This document shows positions 31,110-42,455 of a DNA stretch of 64,000 nt, piece by piece. The stretch's first letter is position 1. Every line of letters begins with the position of its first letter. The position numbers and the translations under genes were made by a program. Source of the stretch: Saturnia japonica (lineage: Eukaryota; Arthropoda; Insecta; Lepidoptera; Saturniidae); NCBI GenBank assembly GCA_033032175.1, contig CM065320.1:12791413-12855412 (forward strand). The letters are read 5' to 3'. Under the pieces are notes generated by a model. The model had not been told where the DNA came from and did not search any database. It saw nothing but the letters and a program-made list of their open reading frames with translations.

Positions 31110-31690
31110 GGCTTGAGTTAATTTTGAAAGGATTGAGAAATGGACGCTCAGGTGGTTTGTATGGCGTGTAGAGAGAATGAATGAAAGAAAAATGACTAGA
31201 CGGATGCCTCGTTAGCCTAGTAGTCGTAAGCGCGACTGCTATGATCGAGGTCCTGGGTTCGATTCCCAGGTTGAGCAAAGTGTTCTTGGGTTTTTCCTAT
31301 GAAATTCTCAGTAGCAGCTCGGAGTTTGGCTTCGCGCCCGATTAATGGCAATAGGCTCGCCCCCTATTACATGGGACCTAAAATCATACTCGGCGAACTG
31401 TGGGTGTACGTATGTACACCTCTGCCTAACCCTTCGAGGAATACAGGCGTGATGGTATGTATGTTAGATGTATAGGTCAAGCGTGAATGAGAAAGTTGGA
31501 AGAGGAAGTGCTTCACGAAAGTTCCACGATTAAATCTGGGACGCTATGAAGAAAGGTCAGGTCAAGAATATTTTAAACCGATGAGATTAATGAATCTTGA
31601 AGAAGCGAAAGATATATGCTAGGACTGTAGCAAATAGAAGGACGTGGTCTCTGCTTATCCCATTGGGAAACAGGCGTGATTTATGTATGA
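31110..31690 (+). pseudogene. RTE-type LINE relic split by a SINE
   Basis: 31130-31203 reads like the RTE C-terminal region (tGGTTTGTATGGCGTGTAGAG...AATGAATGAAAG, then ATGACTAGACGG). The text resumes after the SINE at 31466 with GATGTATAGGTCAAGCGTGA, and ends near ATTGGGAAACAGGCGTGATT. It aligns with the antisense copy at 26370-26700. Confidence 0.65.
31204..31465 (+). mobile_element. tRNA-headed SINE-1, copy 1, nested in an RTE LINE
   Basis: tRNA-like head GTTAGCCTAGTAGTCGTAAG with B-box GGGTTCGATTCCCAGG, body GTAGCAGCTCGGAGTTTGGC, CGCCCCCTATTACATGGGAC, and a GTATGTATGT tail. The second copy is at 44806-45070, similar over its whole length. Confidence 0.8.
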
Positions 31691-31779
31691 ATGTTAATTT
31701 TATTTATTTGCATTTTATCAATACAAGAATGATATTTATGTCATAATGTCGGAATTTTTTATTTACGTGTTTTATTATA

Positions 31780-32290
31780 AGCTAGCGATGCCCCGCGGCT
31801 CTGCACGTGTTATTTTACGCAGTAGTTATGCTTGTCTCGTAATTTTATTTTTACTCATATTATTGGCACTCCATATAGTTTATCAATTGGGAAATTACAT
31901 ATTATACAAGCCGTAAGAGTTAAATTCAAATCCAACCCAAATGCTGGCTCCCCTCCCGACCCACACGCTGCTACGGATCTTGACATCATCTCATACATAA
32001 TCGGTTTTTGTTAAATACTAACTCATTAAAATGGTACTGATGGTGAATACGGTACAGTCCACAAGCATCGCCGAAGCCTCAAGTTAACTCTTGCACAAAA
32101 TGTCATAAAAGACGTTTGAGCATTAACTTTTTTTAATACTATTTATAAAAATATTATTGATAATTAACGTATTAAACTATAACCTATAAATTACGGAATA
32201 AAATTTATATGTACTTTCCGATTACAAAATTTCATAAAAATCAATCGACTTAATTTGAGTTGAATCCGGACAAACAAGAATGACAGATGA
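31780..32290 (+). repeat. Helitron-like fragment, uninterrupted relative of 1005-1420
   Basis: Starts GCTAGCGATGCCCCGCGGCT and shares TTTTATTTTTACTCATATTA and GAATCCGGACA with the 1-kb copy. This copy lacks the LINE 3' end inserted there. Confidence 0.45.
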
Positions 32291-32429
32291 AAAAGATAAA
32301 TGTACAGGTAGAACCACAGATTCGTTAATATAGCATATTCTGTATTTTTATTTCAGGTTTAGTAACTTCTTTCTATAATAAGTTAATTTCATTTATCAAA
32401 GGGGTTTTATCCATCCACTAATATACCTG

Positions 32430-32700
32430 AGCGCACTTTAAACGACGTCATTTGCTGCTCTCTACTAAAAAACTTTTGTACTTATTAAATCTGAACCTCT
32501 CGCAACGTGCCCACTTGTTCAGAGAATAACTGCTTTGAAATCTTCATCAAAACCGTACCAAAATATAGTGCTAGTGTGGGAAAGTACCAGGTTCGTGTGA
32601 ATGGTGGATAGATGTCTTCATACTTCCATATCCTATACATCAGATAGATGCACAGATTTTTTCTCAAATCTGTGGATGGACGATTATATTTTCTTACGAT
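32430..32700 (+). repeat. Dispersed repeat, relative of 180-450
   Basis: GCGCACTTTAAACGACGTCA, TGCTGCTCTCTAC and GAATGGTGGATAGATGTC match the reverse complement of 180-450. Class unknown. Confidence 0.4.
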
Positions 32701-32759
32701 GTCTTGTTAATGTTGAAAATCAAAGTTTCCTCTAAGATCTGGTGAAACGTCAAACTCCG

Positions 32760-33500
32760 GGATCCTCATTTGAAAGGCAGTGTCTGTATAAAGTGCAACA
32801 AGCGAGTTAACAATATTAAAAGAATTATTACTAAACTGTAAAAATGATCGACTCGCTTAAAGCACAAAGTTATGGTCAACTTTTTTTTTGGTTTCATCCT
32901 CACCTTTTTAAGAGAACAAAGATACGGTAAAAGTTGTAAGAAAGTACTTGGAAGGCGTAATTAAAGTGAACACCAGTGATTTACTAAACGATGTCTATTA
33001 TAGCTGTGTAATAGCGCAAGATTAAATATAACGCAGAGGCGATACGTGAAATACTTTTTAGTTCAACGAACATACCTTTAGTAAAACCTTTGTTCGCTTA
33101 TCATTTTAATTTTAACAAAAGTACGGTATTATTATGTTCCCTGTAAACAAAATGCATTATTGTTTTTAATATAAATGCGATTTGTATTGCGTTGAAGGTT
33201 CAAAACCCGGTGTCACGTACGTAGGCAACAAACATTTTTTGATTGTTTGAAAGAAAGAAATAAAATACATTTATATGTTACAACACATAAAAGTTCATGT
33301 TGTGCTTCATAAATTAATATAATAAAAGCAAGGAACAAAAATAACTAAAATTAAAAACCAAAGGATTTCGTATTGTTATTGGACAAATTTAGTACAGTAA
33401 GTAAATAAGCTAATTAATTCAATATTCAGGCAAAAAGAAATTTCGGATGATTTATTTACGATGGATTTCCGCAAAGTTATGGAGTTTAAAGAGAGGTTTA
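32760..33500. other. No gene recognised
   Basis: AT-rich; the open frames are short and lack recognisable motifs. Confidence 0.3.
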
Positions 33501-33504
33501 AATT

Positions 33505-33715
33505 TTTTGGAGATTTATCTTTACTTCGAACAGTCCGATTGGCGAAATATTTCCACCCTTCAGAAGATAAGATCGTAGCCAAGTAACCTAGTATTTTGTT
33601 CCTACGGTAAGTAGTATTTCCAGAGCTTCTTGAGGAAAAGGGTATTAAGGTCTATAGGCTACGGTAGTCGCTTGCCATCAGGCGGGCCGTATGGTTGTTT
33701 GCTCTTCTCGAATTT
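33505..33715 (+). repeat. Dispersed repeat R-B, copy 1
   Basis: Carries GATCGTAGCCAAGTAACC, GAGCTTCTTGAGG, ATAGGCTACGGTAGTCGCTT and CATCAGGCGGGCCGTATGG. Other copies are at 40660-40860, 56170-56370, 57420-57630 and 60770-60990, all on the same strand. Non-coding, about 200 bp. Confidence 0.65.
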
Positions 33716-33719
33716 TCTT

Positions 33720-35690
33720 TTATACGGGTTAATTGAATTGCACATCGATCATAAACGCTCAGTTTGGTTCAGGAGCGAGTAAGAAGCGATATCTGGAAGC
33801 GATCTACGAGAGTACTATGACCAACGACACAGAGCAACATTTGAAGATTGAGGTAGTAAGTATTATAAAAGTGTATTATTAATGTCTTCAATTACATGTG
33901 TAAAAAAAAAACTTTTCGTCGTCGTAATACCCACGGTCGTAACGATACTTAGAACTCCGATATCTATTATAGGTAAAATATTTTTTTATTTTTTTTAATA
34001 TTATGAACATAGCTAATTTAACGACTTATATAGTTAAAATATAATTTTTGTATAAATACTATTTAATAGCCTGGGTACTCGGCCCCAAAATAAGTATATG
34101 ATATAAATAATAATTGTGTTGTTATTATAAGTATCACGGGTTAATTTCATAATAGAGTGTCCCATCTATGTAAATATTCTCTATTACAGTTACGGGGGGA
34201 GTTTCGAACAAGTTGTGACGACCTCATCACAGTTTCCCTGCAAATGACTAAAGTGAGTCTGCGCGTAATGTGCGTTGCTTTCAAGAAAAAAAAAACTCCA
34301 TTCTACTGTTAGATTTGTGAATCCACAGTTACGCATTACAGATTTTTTTATTATACATGCCATTTACACAAAATCTTTTTTCATGGCAATCGATCCTGTT
34401 TCATAAAAGGAAACAAAAATAATTAAGTAGCATCGGCGAGCTTACCAATAATAATAAGTTTTAGGTTTGGTTCATCGTCTTGTCGATTAAATAATGATGT
34501 AGGTAGTTCAGTTACCGTAATTGTCACCTCAAATATCCATAGGCCATACATACATTGACTGATTTTATAAACATATCAATTTCAGATATTCGAAATGGCC
34601 TTTTAGCATTGATTTGGAATTGGTAATTCAGGTAATATATAAGTCTATGCCTATCGGCGCGTTTGTTTCATGTTCTGTATTTGAAAAATTAAACAATAAC
34701 AACCTAGTCTTCACCTTTATTTTGTACTAATTTTAAATCCGATGTAAAACGATCATTCACAATCACTTGTTTGTTTTTACATTGAAAGATAATTTTGAAA
34801 ACGCATCATTTTTTATTTTCTCAATCCAGTGTATAAATTCTAGATACACGGCCAAGTTCGAAAAGGACGACACCGGTTAGTATGTATATTTAAACGAAAC
34901 TTTTCGAGTTACGTTCGGCTCCTCGTTATGTCAAAAGCTATTTATTAGACATACAAATTATGAACGTTTAACACCCACGTTGAACACCTACAATCCCAAA
35001 TTTCACGAATAAGTTATTGACACGAATAATTATTAAGTTATTAAGGTCTGAAAAGTAATTGACTGACTCGCTCATCAAAAACCTAGACCACTTCTAGGTA
35101 ATTCAGAAACTTGAAATATAGCATCAAGATAGATCATCAACCATATTATACCAAGCAAGCAAAAGAAAAAATCTAAAAACTTAAAAAAAAATCGCTACCA
35201 CAGAACTACTAACCACTATTTTGAGAGTTTTGACTTCCGGAAACTTATGTCTGCTTTTTTCCGAACATGGTACTACAACTTACATAAATAATTAAAATAA
35301 TAAGTCTCATGTTTAAAATAACGCTTAGTTTTATTTTGTACACAATCACTTTATATACTTTTTTATTCGATACTCCAGTACTACAGTGCTAGAGTACCGC
35401 TCGCTACTCGAAGTTAGATATCGCTATTACTACAGTTGTCGCACAAAGTTGATGTTGTTCGACTGGGGATGAGCGACATTTAACTACTCACTAAAAGATA
35501 GTGTTGTGCAGTTTGTGAAAATACTTGACAGATGGAGCTGATATTTATTTTAATATTGTTTTACGGAAAAATAAACTAGACAAATTTAACTTTGCCGTTA
35601 GAAAACTATTGTCCCGATACATCAATATACTCCGCGGTCACTTTACCAACTGCAAATAACAAAATTAATTCTTATTAACTATCTAACTAG
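33720..35690. other. No gene recognised
   Basis: AT-rich DNA without a supportable ORF, RNA gene or mobile-element end. A short A-run lies near 33901-33911. Confidence 0.3.
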
Positions 35691-36035
35691 AAATTTACAG
35701 ATTTCGGATTTTTTCCTTAACTTGTGCTACAAGCCACCGCTTTTTGCCAAATTTCATGATTGTAGGTCATCTGGAAATACCCTATAGATTTTTGTTCCCT
35801 TTGAAATTATATAAAAATGAGCTATAATCAAGCCGTATCTTTTGATTGCATTGATTTAGAAATTTAGTTTTTTCACAGCTTCAAGGGATTGCAGTCCTGA
35901 GTTTTTGATATTAATTTCAACTTGATACCTCCACGCACTCCTGAGAAAAAGGGTCTTGACAGACAGACAGACGGACAACGAAGTGATCCTATAAGGGTTC
36001 CTTTTTTTAGGGATCGGAACCCTAAAAAAGTCAAA
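35690..36035 (+). repeat. Dispersed repeat with ACAGACAGACGGACAACG tail
   Basis: The body (AAATTTCATGATTGTAGGTC, ACTTGATACCTCCACGC) leads to GGACAACGAAGTGATCCTAT and an inverted pair AGGGTTCC/GGAACCCT. This wording is common in lepidopteran genomes. Non-coding. Confidence 0.5.
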
Positions 36036-36039
36036 TTTA

Positions 36040-37150
36040 CTTTCCAATGAATAGTATACTCACTTTCCATGGTTATGTTTTAAACGCCAAAAATGGATAA
36101 ATGCATAAAAAACATATATACCTAATTATGAGTTTCAAAAACATTTAGAAACTACTAATAATATTATTTGTAAAAATAACTAAGTTTTGTATGTAGTAGT
36201 ACTATTCAATAAAGACAAATGTGTAAGTAAACATAACCTCAAATAATTTTGTTTCAGTAAATTTATATCTGGGGAATTTATAAAGTAAATTAAAGCACAG
36301 ACGTATTTTTCAGATAGGCAGGCACATATGCAATTTCTAACATTTTTCTTGCAATCAAGCTGAAAACAAGGCGACATGGAGATAAATAATAAATATTTAA
36401 CAGTTACAGTTACTTAACAGTTATTTTGACGTCCTAAACATTTCGTTTGAGTTACAATTTTGCTAGCTATTACTGCATTTTCATGATTCCTGTTTCTTTT
36501 ACCTCTAAGACATGCCCGAACTCGAACAGTTTTTGGCCTTCTGACATATTCTGGCCACGCTGACGATCACTATTTTTGGCCGGAACCCATCTATACCAAT
36601 ATCATAAGGAGGAAAGATTTCATTTTTTGTTTGTAATGGATAAACTCAAAAAATACTAAACCGATTTTAAAAATTCTTTCACCAAAATATAGCTACAGTA
36701 TCAGCAAGTAACTTAAGTATGAAAAATTGCTTAAAAATATGATTTTAAGACGGGTGAAACCATGGGGCACCGCTAGTATTTTATATTTTTAATCATAATA
36801 AAAACGATTTAAATATAATGTAAGCCATAACGGCAACAAGATGACAGGTCAGAATTTTTTTTTTACCACACTGGCACTCGTGTAGATCTGTGCTGCCACC
36901 TATTTCGTTCGTAGTTCGTGCACGTTCCGTATAGGCTGTACACTTGTATACATAATACTTTTTTTTTTGTATAGACAACCTCTTAAGTACTATAAATATG
37001 TGATAGATGTGATATAGTTTATTGATACTGTTTTTGCTGTATGGTGGGTGACTGTTGGATCACAACTACCATACTCAAGTACAATATATGTCATAGTGGC
37101 ATAGTTAGCCATGTCGTGATTCATAATCAGCCGGAGTATATGCAGTTAAC
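36040..37150. other. No gene recognised; Helitron-like end at 36745-36780
   Basis: AT-rich. GACGGGTGAAACCATGGGGC then ACCGCTAGTATTTTAT at 36751-36785 resembles the Helitron-type edges at 1010 and 31787. Nothing else supported. Confidence 0.35.
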
Positions 37151-37299
37151 AAGCACAAGGTGGTAGGGAACTGCCCCCAACTAAATAACGACCCCCATGC
37201 AATAGAGACGTCACAGTTACTCTCGTTTAGATTGTCGTGTTTCGTAATCAGCCAATATATATATCCAGTTGTCGACACAATGCCGTCTCTATCTCTTGT

Positions 37300-37660
37300 T
37301 CTTCTTCCTGGCCTACCCACACTAGATGGGGTCGGTACAGCCGTCTACTTGTTTCATTTCAGTTTATCACCCTTCGTCTCTACACTCACTCCCCCTACAC
37401 GAATATCCTCTTTCACATAGTTCATCTAAATCTTTTTAGGAGCCCCTCTTTATCCCTTCGCATTACATGCCCATACTAGCATAATCTTCCAGTCTTTAAT
37501 TTTTCAGTCACTGGTACTACTTTTAGGCCTCCTCTAACATACGCATTCCTTATTCTATCTATTCTTGTCACTCCACAAATCCATCTCATGCACTCTCCTT
37601 TCATCCGCCGCTTTTGTAGCTCAGTACCCTGATCCATACAAAACGACAGGTCTTTTAATG
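37300..37660 (-). pseudogene. RTE-type LINE relic, antisense
   Basis: The minus strand contains words such as GGATTTGTGGAGTGACAAGA and AATAAGGAATGCGTATGTTA, matching the part of RTE-like ORFs that reads CGVTRIDRIRNAYVRG (37505-37585). It is broken elsewhere. Confidence 0.5.
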
Positions 37661-37669
37661 GTCTTATGC

Positions 37670-39470
37670 ATTTTTGGGCTTATCAAGCCGTTACTATGCT
37701 GCGCTACAATAATAAAAGAATAATAATATATTTTTCTTATATAGGTATTTATTACCTATTTCAAATAATTATAAAAAATAATAATAATGACAGGACACCA
37801 AATAATCTCTTTACAACTTTTCGACAACCGGATATTTTTCGAATAAGAGTATATATAGTATTGACGAAATATCACAGTTTAAGTTATTTTATTGGCATTA
37901 TGAATATGTTGTTTGAAATATCACCCAAGAAAAATAAATAGTAATTCCCTACGTTTATTGATTAATGTAGTCATTATATTTTTATGTAACTACAAATTCA
38001 ATCAATTGATAATGAAAGCCTATTATACATACAATTCAAATTACTGTGTGAACATTTCATGAACAACAGCAATAATAACTTTTCAATAATAACAATTAAA
38101 AAATTTATAGTAGTAGCGACTAATATTCTGATATTCAAATTCTTAATCTTATATACAAATCTTGTGTGCTTCTGTTACTTAAACTTTAACTTCAGCACAA
38201 CTTGACCGATTGAGCTCATATTTAATTATTACTTGTTTTATCCAGGCGATGGTTTATAGATATGTTAGGATCCGCCGATAGGTAAAGCGATGCTGTCGTT
38301 CAGCCATTAAGTAAAAGAAAGGGGCAGAACAATGTCTGCTGGATTAGCGAGTATTATTATAAAGTATTTATTTAATTACTCTCGTGTACATCAAGAAATA
38401 GCCTAAAGAAAGACGAATAAAACCATTTAATCAGAACAAAACTATGAAAGGCGAGTTTGTAATAGATTAGTAGAAATAGAAATGTCATTTCTACACCCAT
38501 AGCAATTCATCAATTGTGATTCCGCAGAATCGTAGAAAGCGGTGACAACACTGACAACTAAAGAAATGTTTCCGGCAATATCGGGTCGCAGCTACGCGCC
38601 GTGACAAAAGGGCAGTCGATCACAGAGCTTCTATGGGGTTGCCAGGTGAATTATATATTCTTTTTAAATGAAACAAATCTAAATTAATATTGGAATGTGG
38701 ACAATAAAAAGAAAAAAAAGTGCAGTTCACACGCCGTAGAAGTGAAATGTTTAGAAAATAGAAAAATATTATTTTTAAAATCTCTTTTAAAAACCCTATA
38801 TCGAACCATCGACCACTCGTACTGTACATATACCTAACAGTGCGCACAAGTCTGGTCTTAACACCGCTAGGTCAATTTGACGAAAATCATAGTCGTGAAA
38901 ATCAGGACTTGCATTAACTGTGTATAATTCTTTCTATCTAACTCTCTCACAGGTAAAATCCTATAGATATTGGTTTTGCCTTTCTTTAGTCTCGCTTTTT
39001 CGATTCAACGTGTTTCATTTCACAACGGCACTAAATAAGTTTTCACTCTAAATAATATATCTATTTTATTTTTATGAAATAAATAACAAAAGGAATATTA
39101 TATATTTGAATATTATTATAATACATAATGTTATAAGTTATAATTTACAGTATTGTGCAATTCACTTAATATAATTGATATTTATGAATACCCTATAAGG
39201 TTAGCTTAAGAAACCACGCTGATACACAAGCTCACACGTAAAGTAGTAAGTGTAAGAAGCAGATAGGAAAGCGTTGTGAGGGGAGCGGAGCGCTAAGGCG
39301 GAAAGAGCGAACCAAGTGCGACGACGTTGGCAGAATGTCACATAGCAAAGTCCCATCATAACCTTTTTACTTCCGTTCAAACACGTGATTACATGTTTCT
39401 CATCAAAAATATTATTATTTTGTTTATTTTATAATTAACATGATTATGCTGTTTGATTGTGTAGGCGGAA
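37670..39470. other. No gene recognised
   Basis: AT-rich with weak repeat traces (about 38150-38290). A moderately G+C-rich patch at 38530-38650 holds no convincing exon. Confidence 0.3.
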
Positions 39471-39483
39471 ATCCATCGTAATT

Positions 39484-39645
39484 ACTTTATCCAAATTTTC
39501 TTTACTAGTTTCACCTGAAATAATAAAACGGCTATTTTGCCTTTTCGATCTAAGGATGTATTGTTGAGGGGAGAGATACGTAAAGACGAAATAACCGTTT
39601 TATCATTTCAGGCGGAACTAGCAAAGAAAAAATTAAATAAAGTTA
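39484..39645. repeat. Long foldback hairpin
   Basis: The left arm 39484-39545 (ACTTTATCC..TTTTCTTTACTAGTTTC..CCTGAAATAATAAAACGGC) pairs with the right arm 39585-39645 (..ACCGTTTTATCATTTCAGG..GAACTAGCAAAGAAAA). The arms are about 58 bp with few mismatches around a loop of about 40 bp. It could be a short foldback transposon or a source of small RNAs. No coding content. Confidence 0.7.
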
Positions 39646-40059
39646 TGGTTATCCTGTTTATAAATAACTATAATTATTTTATCAATTTGGCAAACTCTAA
39701 ATTATAATTTATTTAAACACTAGCTGGTACCCGCGACTTCGTCTGCGTATTATTGGATATATACAGATAGATCCCGGAACACGGCAAATCAAAAGAAAAT
39801 CATGGATAGAATTGTCACTTTGTGTGTGGTGAACGCGATCCCTATCACCCCGCTATATTACTGTATATGCACCGGCTGATTTCGGAACACGAGAAAGCAA
39901 AAGAAAATCATACATGGGTTTATCACTGTTTGTATGGTAATGTCATTATATGCCAATATGAATCCAGCATATTAACCTTCCCAATAAAACCTACAACAGT
40001 ACAAACAACAAACATACAAACTTTACTTTCATTATATTTGTGGGATAACACTGGTTAAA

Positions 40060-40215
40060 CTATGATTTTTACCAGGATAAAAAGTATCCTATGTGTTATT
40101 TCAGGTTATAGAATATCTGTGTGCTAAATTTCATTCAAATTCGTTCAGCCGTTTTCGCGTGGTTGAGTAACAAACATAAAAACATACGGACTTTCACATT
40201 TATTACATTAGTAGG
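40060..40215 (-). repeat. Helitron-like repeat, antisense relative of 6256-6430
   Basis: Reverse complement of the 6.3-kb repeat: ACCAGGATAAAAAGTATCCT, GTGTTATTTCAGG, GTTGAGTAACAAACATAAAA and TTACATTAGTAGGATT. 39725-39780 (TGGTACCCGCGACTTCGTCT) may belong to the same insertion. Confidence 0.5.
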
Positions 40216-40659
40216 ATTTATTGCATTAAATTAGCACTATAGATCTATATTTACGTATCGTGGACAAATTATAGCACTTGTATTATTTCCTCTATAAGTT
40301 TGACTTATAGTTTTCAGCTCGGAATGTGAACAATTAATTTTTTTATTTAACATAATCAAGTTTAAACTTATAGTGCCTATCAAATGCATTTCGTACAGTT
40401 TGGATATCATAAAGACTCTTGATGTACGGACAACAATAATACACCCTATACCAAGGTTTTTGCTGTGGTATTTAATTACAGCTATAACTGTAAATAATGG
40501 TAGTAAAATCTTATTACTCAACGATATAAACTGTTTATGGATTGCATCTTATTTACCCTCAGTTTTTGTACAGTCACTTTACGAAACATGGATAAATGAA
40601 ATTTGTCTCTTTCCATCTAAGTGTTCTTATGTTTCAAGAGAGATGGTAAGGCACAGATA

Positions 40660-40860
40660 AATTCTTTGGATATTTCTCTCTACTTGGAGCTGTTCGACTG
40701 GTGGAATACATCCAACCTGTAGAAGATCACAGCCAGATATCTCTGTGTTGTATTCCTGCGGTGAGAAGGGTTTTCCATAGTTCCTTGGAGTAGAAGGGTT
40801 TAAGGTTAACAAAGCCGCATACTATCAGGCATGGCGTATGCTTGTTTGCCACCTTGTTTG
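40660..40860 (+). repeat. Dispersed repeat R-B, copy 2
   Basis: GACTGGTGGAATACATCCAA, CTGCGGTGAGAAGG and CATGGCGTATGCTTGTTTGC; the GGCGGGCC core has decayed. Confidence 0.55.
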
Positions 40861-41365
40861 TATAAAAAAAATCTATATCAAAACTTCCAAGGAAAAAATC
40901 TCCAAAATGCTTTATAAATTACGCATCTGCGCTATATAAATAAAATTACAAATTTTGGAATAATTTTGTCGTCTGGCATCTCTATCATACCTGGCTGAGC
41001 GCCGGCAAACCAAATGCGTGATACGCGTTAACTATAAGCGAAGTACTGTCACGTAGGACTGTACTTCAACCTTAACATAACAGCATAGAGTTCAATTTAT
41101 AAAAGTCCTTAATCTCTGGGCATGAAAGCAACATTTCTCAACACTCGTTTTGTCTGCACTCGTGCTTCCCGTCTCAGGTAATGGTTCCTGTGATATTGGC
41201 GTAATATTTCTCAACGACAGCTTTTGTTATCAAAGCGTGAGACGATGTCGTTTTTATTCGAATTCTCGTTAAGCATTAAAAAATATATTTTAAGCTCTTT
41301 TTCGAATTACTTGAATAGTGATTTGTAATGACAAGAAGTGTTGCAGGAGATTTTAGTTATTTTAA

Positions 41366-41806
41366 AGCCCCGTCTACATATTTGCCAAGCTTTGGAAAAC
41401 ATTTATAAATTCTAACGCGCGCTTGCGAAGGTTAGTGTTGGCTTGCCAACGAACCGAGCGAAGCCGGTATTTGATGTACATATCAAATGAGCTTGTGGCA
41501 AATGCTTGCGATACGTCCACACGCTTGCCTGTAGTTAGTATCGCTTGCGCAAAATAAATAATCGATAAATAATTGAAAAAACCTGGTACGGTTTCTGTGA
41601 ATTTTTAACTATATTCGTTGATGAACTTTCTATATCCTATTGTTTTCCTCATTTAATTTTGCTTCTTTTTATATTAAAACTTGCTTATCCCAAACACACT
41701 AGAACACTCGCAAACGTATGGATAGCTATGATCGGCTTGTCTATTTTATCCAAGCTTTTGAAGAGGTTTGTAGTTTGTGGCAAGTGGCAAGCGTATGGAT
41801 GAGGCA
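41366..41806. mobile_element. MITE with TAA target duplication
   Basis: The left end AGCCCCGTCTACATATTTGC and the reverse complement of the right end (TGCCTCATCCATACGCTTGC) form a roughly 21-bp imperfect inverted repeat. TAA flanks at 41363-41365 and 41807-41809 point to a PIF/Harbinger-type MITE. The interior holds several CTTGCGA/TTGGC words. Non-coding. Confidence 0.55.
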
Positions 41807-42084
41807 TAAAGTTACACTCATTTATACTAATATAACTAGGCACGTACAGGAAGTGAGAATAAAGATAGGTTGGCAACACGCGGCGCGGTTCGTTAATTAA
41901 ATTTAACACGGGTGAAACTCTGTAGCACAGCTAGCTTTTATTTAAAGACAAAAATTTGGATGTTGCCCTTTGTGCTAAGCAAGACTACGACTTTTGCAAA
42001 ATTGCCTACATAGGCAGAAAGCCATAATAAAGAAAAAATAAATAAAAAAAGAGACCAAGACAAGACAACTTTTAATAATAAAAA

Positions 42085-42238
42085 AAATGATTTCAATGAG
42101 ATCCCTTTTATATCTTCGAAGTTGAAGGTCCAATACCAATAAAATTAAAATGAGACCACCCATGAGGTATCCCCCATCCATCAAAAAAAGAATCATCTAA
42201 ATCGGTTCATAAACAAAGAAGTTATGGCTGAACATCCA
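42085..42238 (+). repeat. Dispersed repeat R-A, copy 2
   Basis: GTCCAATACCAATAAAATTA, AATCGGTTCATAAACAAAGA and TTATGGCTGAACATCCATAA. The R1-clade LINE 3' end abuts it on the right. Confidence 0.6.
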
Positions 42239-42358
42239 TAAAAATAAATAGTTAAAAGTGAAGTAACCGCCGCCATACTGGGGCGACGTGGGCACGGCGT
42301 TAGCATTCAGCCACGCCGCCCCGGCGGCCGGCCCGCTAACCGGGCCCCGGCCTAATTA

Positions 42359-42455
42359 GGAGACAGCTATGATACACGATAGCCGTCTCCTCCGCCTGCC
42401 GAACCAGTGCAATGAGGAGAACGGGCCCCCCCCGTCCCGTCTCCTCTGGTTCGGC
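42359..42455 (-). repeat. Two hairpins in the R1-clade 3' UTR
   Basis: Hairpin 1, 42359-42390: arms GGAGACAGCTAT and ATAGCCGTCTCC, one mismatch. Hairpin 2, 42398-42455: perfect 10-bp arms GCCGAACCAG and CTGGTTCGGC, with an inner GAGGAGA/TCTCCTC pairing. The second hairpin reaches the stop-codon end of the ORF. Such 3' structure may be what the element RT recognises. Confidence 0.6.

Noticed and set aside
31204..31275. tRNA gene
   Set aside because: Same reasoning: a full-length second copy at 44.8 kb shares the whole 260-bp unit.
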